The position numbers and the translations under genes are program-made. The notes beneath the pieces are model-generated. The model was not told where the DNA came from, searched no databases, and was given only the letters and a program-made list of their open reading frames with translations. Shown in pieces: positions 26,154 through 41,157 of a DNA stretch of 64,000 nucleotides (its first letter is position 1; each line of letters opens with the position of its first letter). This DNA comes from Lotus japonicus (Eukaryota > Streptophyta > Magnoliopsida > Fabales > Fabaceae), in assembly GCF_012489685.1 (NCBI RefSeq), contig NC_080042.1, positions 79,489,093-79,553,092 of the forward strand, in the 5' to 3' direction.

Positions 26154-29100
26154 CAAGTGGAAATGTTATGTTCCATCCTCTCCTATGGGTGAATGCTGAG
26201 AATTTACTGCAAATTCAATTGACAACAAAACAATAGTAACACTAATTAGTTGTAACAACATTAAATTAATAGGGAGTGAACCAATACAAATAATGCAAAA
26301 CAAAAAATTGAGTGAACTAAGAGAGTGAGAGAGCAATGTAGATACCAGAGAGTAATAGAAACAAATGCAATAAGTCAATAGAGATAAAAGAGGGTGAGGA
26401 AGGGGCAAAAAACTAGTACTACTATTTGAAATTGGAGTGGAGATTGGACTTTTTGAAGAGCAAAGAGGATTTACCTTGATCTGGTGGACAGTTTGCATGA
26501 ACAATACGCATGGGGATAGGAGGGTATTTATAGCCCTTGAAACGCCAAATGACGCGCATTCTATTTACTTTCAGTATGAATTCTTTTTGGTGTTTTGATT
26601 TTTTTTCTTTCTAAAGTTAGAAACAATCTATTAGAGTATTAGTGTAAAATTTGTTTATACAAATAACTAATTGATTTCTGCAAAATAAAAAATACATTCT
26701 TGCAAGAAATAAAAAATAATTATGGATTGAGTTATAAGAATCAACACGTACACATTTACTTATTGCTAAATTATAATACATATCTTAGCATATTGCAGTT
26801 AAAAATGTCTAGCACACTCGTGCATCAGTCAATCAAATGTAATTTTTTCATAAATACTTATTTAAGAGATAGGGTCAATTGAGTGTCAAAATAATTTTGA
26901 CATCGAATCCTATTCGTTTATTTGTGATTTATTTCCTTCAAATCATCAATAGACACATATAATTCACCAAAAGATCATTTATTAAGATCTCTCTCTCATT
27001 CTCATTAAAGTTGATATAAATTAAAAATTATATTTGCTAGATTAAAATATTGAGATAAAACTTTAAAATGTAGAATTTAATTTCCAGAAGAAATATTTTA
27101 ATTCAACACTTTTTTTAACATATATGATGCAACTTTCAATTATATGATGCAACAGACAATTCTGTAAGAAATCTCACTCCACTCTATCATAAACTTTAAA
27201 CCTATCAAATTAGGTAAATACTCACTTTGGTTCTTGAATATGTCAAGCGCTATCACATTTGTCCCTAAATTAAAAAAATTCAGTTCGCGGTCCCTGTAAG
27301 TGGCTAACGCCAGTCAGTTTAGTCTCTAACGTTAAAAAAACTGACGGACGGTAACGGATAAGCTGACATGACACTTTTTTTCCACTTAGACAATCTTTTA
27401 GTCGTCAATTTAGTCATTCCGTTGGAAAGTCAATGTTATTTATCTAATTTCCTATCACTTTGGTCCCTTTCTACTTCCTTTGTTTCCATCATCTCCATCC
27501 CCTTTCTTCCATCATCTTCATCCCCCTTCTTCCATTATCTTCACCAAAACTGTAATAAGGTTATTTTGAATAAACGCACTTTGAGTTTCACAAATAATGT
27601 CTCAGAAAATATGTTTCAGCTTATTAACACTAGTACGTTTTCTTGATGATCTTAAAAATCACATTCAACAATAATATATACACACCTCATTTTCTAAACA
27701 CTTCATTTACACTTATTTTTGTTTTTATCTCTCTCCTCTTATCATTTATCACATCTCATACTTTCTCTCTCTTACTTTTCTTTTCTTTCTATCTCTCTCA
27801 TCATTCTACCTCTTCCACCTCAAAAAGAGGTTTGTAAGTAACATTATTGAATCACATTGCATAGGCTAATCGACCAATACTGGTTAGTCAGAGGCTTCGT
27901 AAAATCCGACATCACATCTTCACTTAAATCTTAAGACTTATTAAGACGTTGAGTATATAAGTTACATTTCTTATAAAATCTTCACATCACTCATATTTAA
28001 CCCATTTTGAATGCTCAACCCTTCAACAATTCGAAAAAAAAAGGTTTTTCTTTCACTTGATACTGTGTGTTTAGACTTTTAGAGGACTGTCAACTTGGTA
28101 TCCATTCCTTATTACAAAGAAAAACACCCACGATCAACAATTCAGCATATAAATAATATTAAAATGTTGATCTCAATCAAGATTAAATTAATGATCATTT
28201 AAAAGAAAGAAAGAAAGACAGAATATAGTAATTCTAAAATGGGCACAATGCTAAGATAACAAGCTTTTCCATTCTCATGCCCTATTTTCTCCACTCTAGT
28301 GAGGTTGAGAGAAAGGGACAGAATGATAAAGTGGTAGAGCTGAAAGCCATAGTATGCATGGTCATTTGCCACGTTCACAACACATGGCACTCGATGATTG
28401 GCGGCACATCTTGTTTTACCACAGAATTTAACGCGTTTAGCCGCTGATGATTTTGTTTTTGTAAATAGAATCTTTTGTTTCCGTGAACAAAAGCACAAGG
28501 ACAGTGACAAGGCTCGTGAAAATGGCACAATTTGCAATTCATGATGCTACGGAAATAAAAGGGTTAGTTTATGGTATTTACTTGTTTGCATGTGTGGTTA
28601 AGGACGTGTTGTGTCAATTACTCGTAGATATGCTATGTTTGAATCATGTCGGTTACGATTGTGACCAAAATTTCATCCTCATAAAATGTTAAGATGGAAA
28701 ATTCTAAATTATTATGATGATGATTCGTTTCCCCACTAGAACTGTAAGAATCAGTTTACAAGAATGAAATTATACAATTGTTAGTGGTATTATATTAAAG
28801 TATGAGTTTAAATATCATCCAGTTCAGTTGATATGTGTGGAAATGGATAGCATATTATTATATAAAGGCATTATTGTTGAAATACGCGTGTGTTGACCCC
28901 TTAAAAAAGGAAATTATGTCCGTATATTATTTTCCTATTTTCCAACACTAATACCTATTGTCATAATGTGAACAGAGTACGAATACTGTCCCCTGGTAGA
29001 ACTGTGTTCGTTATAGTGCAAGTGTCAAATACATATATATGAATGAATATTGGATTTTTCACAAATTCAATATTATAAACCTTGCATAGTAATTTCATAG

Positions 29101-32100
29101 TTTTACCCCATGATACACTTTGTTTTGATGTAGAGCTGTTAATGTTAATTTGCGCGCACTGGATCTTGTTAGTGGTTGGGTTGGTTAAAATTCAACTCGT
29201 GAAAATCTTGAGTTAGAATAATCCACATCGATCTAATCTGCGAGTTCACATTAAGTTGAGTCGGACTATTCCACAAGCCAATCATTTTTTTCATTTTTGT
29301 ATAGAATGTAGCATTACTAATATGATATTAACGACTTCTATATCTGTGAGCAAATTCGCAAACTCAATATTTTTCATGGCAACTCCTCATTGAGCTAGTC
29401 TGAATTGGTTGGATTGACAGTTTTGACCACTCTGTCTTTATGTAAAGTCAGAAACACCACACATTGGTGGTTGATTTTATTTTTACAAAATCTCATTTAA
29501 TGATTTAAAATACATGAGAAAAAAATATAGATCATTTTAGAACTTTGAAAAATAAACATAAAATTAAAGGTAAACTAATTAACAATTTCTAATTCTTTCT
29601 GAATAAGAAATAAGAAGCACTCAAGAATCTCCCAGCAGTTACTGAAATTAAATTAAACACACATGAGGAAGACAAATACACGGATAGCATAAAAGGGAAA
29701 GATGATCATTGTGTAAAACTTTGTTTGATAGGATCAATGGTATTTAGGACACATGTGAAGATGCATGGACCCAATAAATAAATAAAATACATACTCAATA
29801 TGAACAACATGGCATTTCATTTCATATCAATTAATTAATTGTGGAAAACATAATGGAATCGAATAAAGAGAAAATGATATGATTAAATTACATGATTCTG
29901 GATAAGACAACATACTTGGTGTAGTGTTGAACAATTGGTTTATTTAATTTTTGTGCTCAACTTGCCAAATATGGTAATCTTATTTTTTTTCTTGGTTTAG
30001 CTCGGTTCATCAAATGCTCAATGTACGTATGTCAAAATGTGCAGTGATTACTTAAGAATTTGATGGCGCATGGATTTCGCATGAGAATGAGGAGAATGCA
30101 GAAATTGCATTGTTTCTGCATGATCATTAGTCCCTTGGCTACTTATTCAATCCAGGGGAAGAAAATGAAAAACATCTGTTGCTGGGGACTCTGCATTTTT
30201 AGAAACATGGGGCTCCAGTACAGGAGAATATTTTTGACAATCACGCGTTTCTTTGACATCATTTTTCAATGAATGAGAAGTTCACGCAACAAACTGCAAA
30301 GCTTAAAAAAATGTGATATTAGTGGTGTAAAACGTCACAAAATTTGTGGATGATTTTTTCACAAAATGTCTCCAATTTAAAAGGAAACGCATGAAGGAAA
30401 TGGAATATCACTTATGTTTATCACTAAACGCGTCGGTCAACTGACACATGATTGTTCTAGTTTAAGCTGAGTCTCGGACTCGAGTCTCTTTGAATACAAT
30501 TAGTTTAAATAATTTAAATACTTGGTAAGAAGAGTTTTGTTGCACATAGTTGTCAGACCCGACTCAAAATTGCAAAACCAATTAAATACATAATAAAAGA
30601 AATATAATTTATGTTTGAAATTTGAATGGTAGTTTCTTTTAGACTTAATTACATTTTTAACTTTTCATCCCATAACAATTGAAAATAATTTTTATGTTAA
30701 AAGTGACAAATCGTTTTAAAATTTCACTCATGTAAAAAAGTGTAATGAAAAGTTGATGAGTAAACCAAATTTGTTTAATTTTAAAAGTAGTTGACTAAAT
30801 TTGATTATAGGGACCAAAATCACCAATTCATGGAACTATAAGGACGAAACATGTAAATAAGTCTTTCTTTTATTTTTATCCAATTAAAATCGCATGCCTC
30901 GCACCACAAATTTCATGTCTTTCAGCATTTCACTTTCTAAATACATACCTGAAAAATTCCACTTTAACTAATGCAAATTTTTTATGAACTCAAAAGGAAA
31001 TCAATGAAATTTATGGAAAGAATTGGTCTTCTATCATAGGACTTGATAGTTTGTACATAAAAAAATAGGATACCGATGAGTTTGGTTTTAATAACATGAG
31101 GGAATTATGAAAAATTACACAAATTTGGTTAGTACAGCTTTTGAGATTCTTAGTTTGGTTCAATTAGTTGCATCCATCAATTGACAGAACAACTACATAA
31201 CACATTAAAGAACAAAACCCTTAAAAACAAGGGAAGGGGCATGACCAAATTATCCATGCTAGTTTATCAGAAATGTTCATTCATAAAGTGTGAGCTTTCT
31301 TTATGCCTCTCTGTACTTTAGCTTTAATACCAAAACATAATAATTGAAGTCTCAATTTCTGCACCATTCTTTTTTCCACAATGGGAAGGACCTCTGTGGA
31401 ATTCAGAACACTTGTGGAAGATGGGTGACTTTTAATGTGTTTGTTACTTTGTTTATAAAGAAAATGAAACTGTAAGCATAATCTCTCTTCTTTTCATAGC
31501 AATTTCAGCCCCTTTTTAAATATTCCACTTAAGAACTCTGTCATTCAAACTTCAAATTATCAGTCTTTGACAAAGTTTTCATCATTAGTGTAAATTGAAA
31601 TGCAACCGAAAGCATGCTTTTTGGTTACAGATTATGTCGTCACACCAGTCAAGTACCTTAACCCTCCACTAGTTAACTCATAGCTTAACACTCGGTTAAT
31701 TCATAGTTAATTAGAATCTGATCATATTTGTTAACAATGAAAGTATAATTATGAAGAAATGCACAAACTATAATTGGGATTTTAATATGTCATCATTACG
31801 ACACAAATGCCATTATCCTCACCTTTCCTATGAAACCCATCAATGTGTTACAGCAGAGCCGCACATGGAAAATTAAATAAATTTTCTGATTTAGAAATGA
31901 AAATTAAATGCAGCTCATCTGATGGTCATGATGATGGACTTGAAGTTACATACATATCTGAAAATTAAGCATATGCCATGTTTGGATATCTGTGTTTCTT
32001 AACGTAGTGCAAACATCCGCGTTAGCATGCACTTTAAGACAAACTGCAAACATAACTATTCTCATGAGTTGAGATGAAAATTAGTTTGTATTGCACTCAA

Positions 32101-32193
32101 TTGGTATTCAAACAAATGTCGTCACGAAATTGGTTTAAACATCTGACTCTCAGCAAATGGTGATTGTTGTGAATTAACCAAACTTCAAATCCA
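26154..32193. other. Intergenic, no gene supported
   Basis: About 6 kb of AT-rich sequence. The stretch 27225-27400 (ctttggttcttgaatatg, gcggtccctgtaagtggc, aactgacggacggtaacgg) resembles a dispersed repeat common in legume DNA, and 30775-30860 (agggaccaaaatcacc) looks related. No open frame longer than about 110 codons has a recognisable domain. No tRNA or known microRNA sequence was seen. Confidence 0.4.
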
Positions 32194-32472
32194 TCAATGC
32201 CTTACTGGTACATGCCCCCGGCCATCACTCGTTTTTCTTTTTAATCTCAGGATTTTAGCATGATATGTACTATAAAGCAACTTCATTAATTGTGAGTAGG
32301 CGCCTGATGCATCATAAATGAGGCCATTTTTTTTCTTGAGAACAAGGTATTCACTGCCAACAGCAGCGACAAAATGTGCATTCACATCGGTGAGAATCAA
32401 ATCTCGGAAGTTCATGATTAAGGGACGAGGAGAGCGATCGCCACACCACACCTTGTGATTAAATGAGGCCAT
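32194..32472 (-). CDS. Unrecognised 92-codon ORF
   Basis: Opens with ATG (MASFNHKVWCGDRSPRP...) and has a balanced, soluble composition. This is unlike the low-complexity frames around it. I do not recognise the family. The 15-bp phrase aaatgaggccatttt occurs at the start and again about 150 bp into the frame. It may be a gene fragment or a chance frame. Confidence 0.2.
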   Translation of the reverse strand: MASFNHKVWCGDRSPRPLIMNFRDLILTDVNAHFVAAVGSEYLVLKKKNGLIYDASGAYSQLMKLLYSTYHAKILRLKRKTSDGRGHVPVRH

Positions 32473-35400
32473 TTTTAATAGCTACATACGTATCTTTGGC
32501 TCTACACATATCCTTGGTTATTGATTGCTTGTACTATTCTATCAGTTGGCCACAGAAAGTTGCTCTACCTCATCATCTTAAATGGTTATTCCTCTCCTTG
32601 TTAGCATTTCCTAACTTCTTTCACCCGCTAAAATTTCATTGGCACATATTAAGAAAAGAACTAGCTAGATTAGAACTAAGGCTCTTTGTCAAACAAAAAA
32701 GAACAGATTAGTTTTCCATACTTGGCTTCAGTTTATTTATCCCAATTCAGAAATTATATCCTTAAATGCAGCACACTGTCAAATATCCTTTATATGCACT
32801 AAGATTTTGTATGTATGTATGTAATGTGAGTTGTGAAACATAATAATTCACTCCATTGAAACAAAAGTGTTACTCTCAAGCACACAATTGGAATTGGAAT
32901 TTTCCCAGTGGCCAGTATCTGCAGTAGTAGTTCTGTGTTTTTAACTTGATTTGATTCCCATGTTCTCCATTATCTTTTGTTGGTGCTTTCCAACAATTCA
33001 GATGGTCTATTTTCCTTGTACTAATCATTCATTAATAAAGCAAAAGGAGCGTTGATGAGCATTTATTAATCTCAGTACCCTACATGCCTAACTTGATTTT
33101 GTTGCCTACTCTCCATAACATATCTGTCTCTCTATCTCTCTGCTTCAGTTCAGAAAATGAGAAGCCTCTACCTATCAAAACAGAACTTGATTCTTTCTAG
33201 CAATCTATTTCTGCATCATTTAGGTGCATAGGAGGGATTCACATTGTAAAATGACTATAAGATGTAGGTGAAGGCATGCATGTACTATTTAGCATTGGAC
33301 CACATAACATGCTTGCAAAGTAATAATCATGAGAGGGAACTGTAGTTGAAACCGGTGAGTTTAGATGCCTAACATATAACAGGTTTGGTAAAAAATTGAA
33401 TGTTATAAGTTCAACAAGATACATTCTAGTTAGTGATCCCAGAAATTCTTATTTGTGCAAAATAAATCTACTCATTTGATTCCAGAGCCCTCACTGGATT
33501 AGCATGACCTACCCACATGCTATGATAGATTACATAGTGAAAGAGAAAATTGATTGGCTACTCTTCAGTATTAATCTCTATAAAGATTAGTGGTTTAACC
33601 CTAACTAGTCAAATTCAGATGTGTTTGTGTTTCTATCAGCGCACATCCAAGGCAGTTTGAATGTGCTTTTGACCAATTCATATCTCTTGTGTCATTGGAG
33701 TAAATGTGTTTTTGATCAACTTGAACGTAAACACAAACACACACAAAGTTATATGACTTTTGGTAAGTTTGATTTATGAGTGTATGAGAACTGCGAAGAA
33801 GAATAATGATGTTAAATACAAACTTGAAACTAGCAAAATTTCTGCATAAGACCTGCCCAGTTGTTTCAAATATGAGAGCTCTCCATGTGGCTCTTTATAT
33901 TAGCTTCTTAAGCTCATGTGACACCACATGCATGCTCCTTTTTTGGTTAAACGACAATCCACTTGTATGCTTCCATCTTAGGTTCTTTATAAACAGTACA
34001 AGTGTTTTCCACTTTATTATTTTTAAGTATTACATTCTTAAAAACAGAACCGAAAAGTCAACACTCCACATGTTCAGTGGGAAAGCAAGAAATGTTCCAA
34101 TCAGTAATCTCAAGAAATATTGAGAGTGAAGAAGATTCTCTGTATGCATCATTATAGTTTTGCAATACTATCAGATGCTTTATGAGTAAAAATATTCAGT
34201 TTCATTAAAAATGGTCATGAAGTTCAATATTGTACAGATCGGCCAGAGAGTTCATAGTCAAGTGAACATCGTGTTAGAGGGTTCATAGTCAAGTGAACAT
34301 CTTGTTGGCAGGTCACGAGAATAGAGTGACTCTATCTTGTCTAACAGTTAACCGAGATAAAATAGAGCGGAGACAATCAATGACTAAAAGCTGCTCAAGT
34401 ATAGTCATTATCTCGAAAATTAGTCACGATAGCTTCACGATGGTTAAATGTTGCAATTACACTTCATATCAGACTCTTTCAATACATATTTAATTGTTTA
34501 ATTAGATAAGTATTACTCATTTGCTCACTTATTGTTCTTCTTAGATTTTGAGCTCTCTTTGATCTTAGACCGACTTGAGTGTCAGTGTATCTTCTGCAAG
34601 TACCTTCCCCACTGTGCTCTGCCTTGGACATTCAGCTAACCACCGTGAGCGCTGCCTAGGACCACCACAACTCCACAAGGAAATCAGAGAAGATCTCAGC
34701 TTGATTTCTAGAAGAACAAATTTCAAAATTAACAATGATTAGAGTCAGGGCTGCCCCATGCATGAAAACAAACTTGGGGCTAGAATGCAGGATATCAAGC
34801 TCAGTCATATTTTGCAAATAGATTAAAAATTGTGGAGGAACACTGAATCTGTTGTAAGCTGAGCTCGTAGTGGACGCCTGCAAGGAGTTAGTAAGATATC
34901 AAATCAAACTTCCCCATTAAGCAAAACTCAATGTTATGCACGTATGCACTATATGCTATCAGATCAGAGACTTTTTCAGTTGTTTTGCCACAAAGATAAT
35001 CTTCCAACTGAAGCTGCAATTGCAATGTATTTTGATATAATGGACCACAAAAGGTTTTCGGTTTGGTTTCTTTAGAGCTAGATATGCATAAAGAGAGACT
35101 AGTTGGTATATATCATTACCATATGAATAAGATCCCCATTGATTAGATGGTAAATGCCATGTACTATAAATCTTAAAGTTACAAGGGATCCAATCCCTTT
35201 TTTTTTATTTATTCAAAAGAAGAATATTCTTTTACAAGTTTAAGCGGTGGTTCCCATAGACCTATACTAAACTTAAATCACGAATTGCTATTTTCTCACT
35301 AAGAAATAAATAAACAAAATGGCACCGTGTCTTTTGATTTAAATGGCCTTTTGGTTAATTAATAATATGTGAATGCATGTACAAGCAAAAGCAAACCAGT

Positions 35401-37040
35401 ACTTTAGAAGTTATGATTAATCACTTATTAAGCTAATAATCAAAAGTCAAACAACTGCAGATTTCAAACTTGTTGGTTAAAGCCTTAAATGCTGTACTGC
35501 ATTTGGTAAAGCTTTTACATCATTTATAAACTCTAACTGAGTTGTGACTCCACCCCTATTTAATCTAACCTTTAATATTATTTTTTGGTTTAACCCACAA
35601 GTATCCTCAACTGAGGCAAGCATAGGACCACTATGATCTACCTACTAAGTATTTAACGTAGCTGCATTTACTCATACTCGAATTCGAGATATCTGCTTAA
35701 GCTAGAACAACCTCATGTCAGTTGATATGCGAGTTTATATTTAGTTAGGCCTATTTGATTTATCTGCATCCTAATGTCTGCATTCATTTGTCCCTAATCA
35801 ACTATACAGACTACATATTTTAAGGAGGTAGAGCAGTTATGAGGCGCTAGCTTCCAACTTTTCACCAACACTAGCAATTTGATATATAACTATCATGACG
35901 TTGATCATTTGTCATTCTTTGTAGCCTACGAAAACCACTCTTTCTCCTTTTGTTTCCAATTCCATTCATTCTTTCTTCTTCGTCAACCATTTCTTTTATC
36001 AATTATATATATATCCTGTGGAGGAGCCATGTGAGTGGTCCTTTCAGTTCACTAGTTTAAAGGGTGTTGTGATAACGTATGGAGGTTGAGTGCCACTGAT
36101 ACAAAGACATATAACAGTAGGGTCTAGTTCCTACTATAATAGCACACCACTTGTTTGTGATCAGGCTTTGTACAACTAGGCCACTTTGTGAAAATGGATA
36201 AGCCATGGTTTCTTCTACCAGGGCTTTTGTTTTTGTCCTCAAACAGTGAAACTTATGTAGTAAGAACCTAATACTCCACCCCTGAGATTCTCATCTACTA
36301 TAATATGAAGTTAATCATAGGCTTAGTGCTTCCAACTGCTCTCATTCACACACACACACAATTTTATATGTATTTAATGAACAAAGACTAATGAATTGGT
36401 ATTTATTTGTATAACAATTTCTTAGTCATGTATTCACAAATTATACCTTACATCTGGTTATTAACATTTAACATGCCAGTGAGCTGTATTGCAGGATAAT
36501 TTAGAAGCAAAGTCAGTGAAGGATGAAAAACCATATAAAAAAAACAATTTTCTTTTGGATGTTGTTGCAGTTGAATTATGTTTGTACTTTTTCTTGGGCC
36601 TGGGGCGTGTACAGTAAGTCAAACTCATGTCTGATTTCTATCCTGATCTCTACATGAAATAACTTTTGCTGTGTGAGAAATGATTTTGAAAAATTTAACC
36701 GTGAACCAAAACACCTTGTCAAGCTTACACTACAGGGAAACTCAAGTGCCTGCTCTTGCTATTGATTACTAGTTTACATGGGGACAAGGTTTGCTTAGAG
36801 AGTAAGGCATGGCTTCCATAGACTACATGCCCAAAACAAACCTTTGTGGTGCAGGCCTCCACTTTTTGCAATCAACTTTTTATTTATGAATATCTCATTC
36901 TGAATTATGAGCTGGGGACTGTAGCAGCAGACTTACTCACAGATTACATTATTTATGTATCAGTGAGAGTCTACACCTTCATATGAACCAAAATAAACTT
37001 CACATGGCACATGCTAGTAAATTTCTACTTACTACTAGGT
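32473..37040. other. Intergenic, no gene supported
   Basis: AT-rich sequence with small low-complexity patches, for example cacacacacacac at about 36347-36359. Nothing here has coding character or recognisable mobile-element termini. Confidence 0.4.
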
Positions 37041-37739
37041 TCTCATCAGCAAGAACCCTGCCAATCTCATTCAAAGATCAAATCTTTGTGAATCTCAGTC
37101 ATTTCAAAAACATGGGAAAAAAAGTACTAATAGACAAAATTTATGAGATGATCCCTATAGCTTGATCCAAATGTGCATACCAAAGGACGGAGTCCATATT
37201 TATAGTGTTAATCATCAGTCAAATAAAAATCATAAGCAAGATTCTTTTTTTGAGATTATTCCCTTCTGCACTCGTATTTAAATTTTTTCACAATTTATTG
37301 ATGTTTCTATAATCGAGGATTTCACGATGAAGAGTGAGATTGAACAAAGAAATAAAATAAGGATAAACATTCACCTGCCAAAATATTCTGATACATATAA
37401 TCCAAGTAGGAGGAAGATGTACTAAATCCAAATATAAAACTATAAATAGATAGCATAACAAAAAGCATGATCTGGAAAAGCTAGTTCCCATTTTCTTCTT
37501 CCTATTACAAGTTATAGCCACATCTGTTCAGAGCATGAGCTTCAAGATTCATCTGAGTCTGTCGCAACAGTTAAAAGCAACTGCTGGTACTGCTTGGCTA
37601 CACAAATTTCTATTCCTAGCAAGGTGAATGACGATGAGCATGATCAGAAAATGTCCCATGAACAAAAGTAGATTTATTTTCTTGATTTGTTTTGAGTTTT
37701 TTATTAGAACACAGCACAATTTTCAGAGTGTCCAGCAAG

Positions 37740-40700
37740 TCATTCCACAACATTCACCAGCTCGTACTCAATCAGGGACAAGTTATTATCTTCCTTAACA
37801 GTGAAACTAGCAGGTTCTGCGACCTCAACACGGCCCCACTTGTCCACAGCGAGTCTCATTGATCCTTTGTACATGTCAATTTTGGCATTCCGCATGACTA
37901 CAGTGCTGCCCTCCTTCATCAAATCCACTGAAAAGAAGTTGGGACCAAAGAAAGTGTTTATAAACGTTAAGTAATACTGCTAAACTCTAGATATTGTGAA
38001 AAGGTAAACAAACAACATTCATGGGCAAGGAGATAAATCTAGGATGCCATCTACTTAAATAATCACATTTTAACATCTTAAATTATATCAGAAAGATTGT
38101 TTGCATATCAATCTAATTTGAAAATTCTACATCAAAAATATTATTTAAAATTTGTCATCTACAACAAACATGGAACTTCATTAAACAGAACAATTGATGA
38201 AATAGGCATATAGGAATCAATGCCATAGGCACTAGACCACCATGGACAGTTTGGTGGTAAAGAGAACTTTCCTCTTAAAATAACAGAACTCCCACATGGC
38301 AGGGAAAAGCAGGGAAGGTGTGATTTTTGTTAGAGAAAATAATTAAAAGGAGAGAAAGAGAGGTTAGGCATCACTCGAGGCGACGGGAAAGGAACGTGTT
38401 TGGATCACAATTCATCGTCTGTTGTCAACATATTGCTGTTTTTTTAGGAGCTAGTCTCTGTTGTTTCTATGTAAAAATATCAGTTCCTATATATGATTAA
38501 GCCAATAACCACTCTTTGAGCATTCCACACCACATGATAGGTTAAGACTTGCCAAATTTAAGTTCTCCCTTTTTACTTTTTTTGAAAGATAAAATTCTCT
38601 ACTTTTATGACCAGTGTAGTATCATATAAGAACATTGAACTTTATTTACTAGCAGTTACAGCAAGTCTGCAACGGTTTTAGAACACTTTTAGTACGAAGC
38701 GAGGCCTTTTTGTATGTGAACTGATACTGCCTGGATGTAAAAGAAAGAAATCAGTAGGTACAAACTACCACTGAATGCTTGCAACTCATTTTAAACTTCA
38801 CATCTGTTAATATCTTTTTTCTTTTGATTGCGCGCTTCTCAGCCAGAGTCTAAGCTAAAGTAGGATAAATATATTTTCAAATTTAAGAGCAGACAATCTG
38901 GGCAATCTTGCATTTGCATCATTGCTTAGCATTAGCATAGAAAGAGGGTTCCTTTTTTTTCTAATTCTCTTATCTATCTCTCTTAGGGGGGGGGATTCTT
39001 CAACCAGTACTTGTTATGTATTCAGAAGGACACGAATCGAGATACAGCTGATCAATAGAAACCAGCACAAATTCACATTTTTTTTCCAGGTTACACTATT
39101 TTAGACCCAATTCAACCATTACAGCAATTCTTTGTCAGGGTACAACCCAGAGCATTTGTGCCTATATGCCGGACAGATCAAACTTAGTACTCTGACAAAA
39201 GTACTAAAGTATTTGTAAACGAAGTACATGACACGAAGTAAATGCTAGCAACCCTTCTGCTAGCATTTAATACGCTTTGGCTTTTTAAAAAAAAAAAAAA
39301 AACCCTCCAATTCAGAATGTATTAGTGAACTATACACCCTTCTTAATTTTCATAATGAATTCAGACAATCACAAAAAATTCAATAAGCTCTTATTTCACA
39401 TAATCATTCAGACCAACAAAAATAACAACCAAGTCTTATCTCATGGCCTAAAATGCCAATGATCAACAACCAAAGCCTTTTTCCTACTATGTGAGGTCAA
39501 GTGCATGAATCGTATCCAAATTTCTCCTACTAGTTTAACTTATAGAGTTCCTTCGGCCTCTATCTCTAATTATTAGATTCTACGGGTCTTCTCTACACAT
39601 GTCTAAACTTGAAATCACCCAAGACGAGATTCAACCATATTGTCTTCAATTGGAGCTATCAATTTTCTCTCTAATCATCTCATTCCTAATCCTATCTTGT
39701 CATATGTGGACATTCATCCATCATAGCATTATTATCAATGCTAAGCTTTTTTGTCGGCACACCAACATTCAGTCGTTCACAACATTGCATGTCTTATAGT
39801 TTTGTGGTAAAATCTTCCTTTAACCTTAAGTGGTACCTTTCTGTAACACAAGACACCAAAGCATTCCTCCATTTTATCCACCTTGCTCGAATCTTATGGT
39901 TGACATCTCTATTTCACCATCATTTTGTATGATGGATCCAAGATAATTAAACCATAAGACCAGTGTATCTAAGCTAAAATTCTTGTGTCTCATGTTAAAC
40001 TCGTATTACATATACTTCTGTTTTACTACTACTTAAGAGAAAGTTTTGTGCTTCCAAGGTTTTCTCCATATCTTTAGTATAACTCCAAGACACATGAAAA
40101 AAGTATATATGGTGATAACATTTCTTGAATATGTTTAGTTAGCAAATCTAGACCAAAATAAAACAATAGACTCAATGTTGACCATTGGTACAAACCTATA
40201 ATTGAAACCTTTTGTTCTCACACTACTCATGACCTCCTTATACATATCTTAATTGCTTGAATGTGTCCAATGCTGACTCCTTTCTTCTCCGTAGCCTTCC
40301 ACAAAACCTCTTCATGAATTCTGTCCTGTCTTTCAAATCAATGAAAACCATGTGTTAATCTTTTTATTCCTCCAATATCACTCCATAATCTTCACAGCAA
40401 GTATATAGTTTCTGTGGTCGACCTCCTTGGCATAAAACCAAATTGATTTTTTGTAATAAGTTTCTCTTGTCTCAATCTGTAATTGATTACTCTCTTAAAG
40501 CTTCATTGTGTGGCTCATGATCCTAATCTCCCTATAATTAGCACAATTTTGATCATCAAATTTGTTCTGAAAGAAGGGATAGTACTTCTCAGTCATTCAG
40601 GGTGCTATTAGACCTTACTAATCACTGTCATTGAACAACCTTGTGAGCCATTGTATACCTTTCTATCCTAGCCCCTTTCATACCTCAATAGGTATATCTA

Positions 40701-41111
40701 GCCAAGCTGCTTTGTCATTATCCATCCTCTTCAATGCTTCTGTGTCTCAGATTCTTTGACAATTGGGGAACCTTTTTAGGGGCATTTTAGGACTTTCCAG
40801 GGCCATTTTAGATCAAACTAGAAAGAACGAAGCTTCATTCTTTATTCAGAATTGCAAATCGGACCGTCTTTGCCCTCTTCTCACTATTCACCGTTCCCTC
40901 TCACCTTGTAGCTCCAAAGACTATCCCCTTCTCCAACAACCATCCTTCACTAGCGAACATCCTTCGGTGCTAGAAGATGATATTGAATGATTTCTTATCT
41001 AGCTAGGAGTCTAGGAACTCCTATTTCATTTTTAAGCTTGGGTTAAAGCAACTAATTTAAATAGTTCCTTTCATTTTATTAGCATATATTCTTTATAGTA
41101 CTTTTAAGAAA

Positions 41112-41157
<46 letters not shown>

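Noticed and set aside
26166..26504. Minus-strand 112-codon frame next to the BURP gene
   Set aside because: Low-complexity Ser/Leu translation from a pyrimidine-rich upstream region; more likely promoter or 5' UTR intron.
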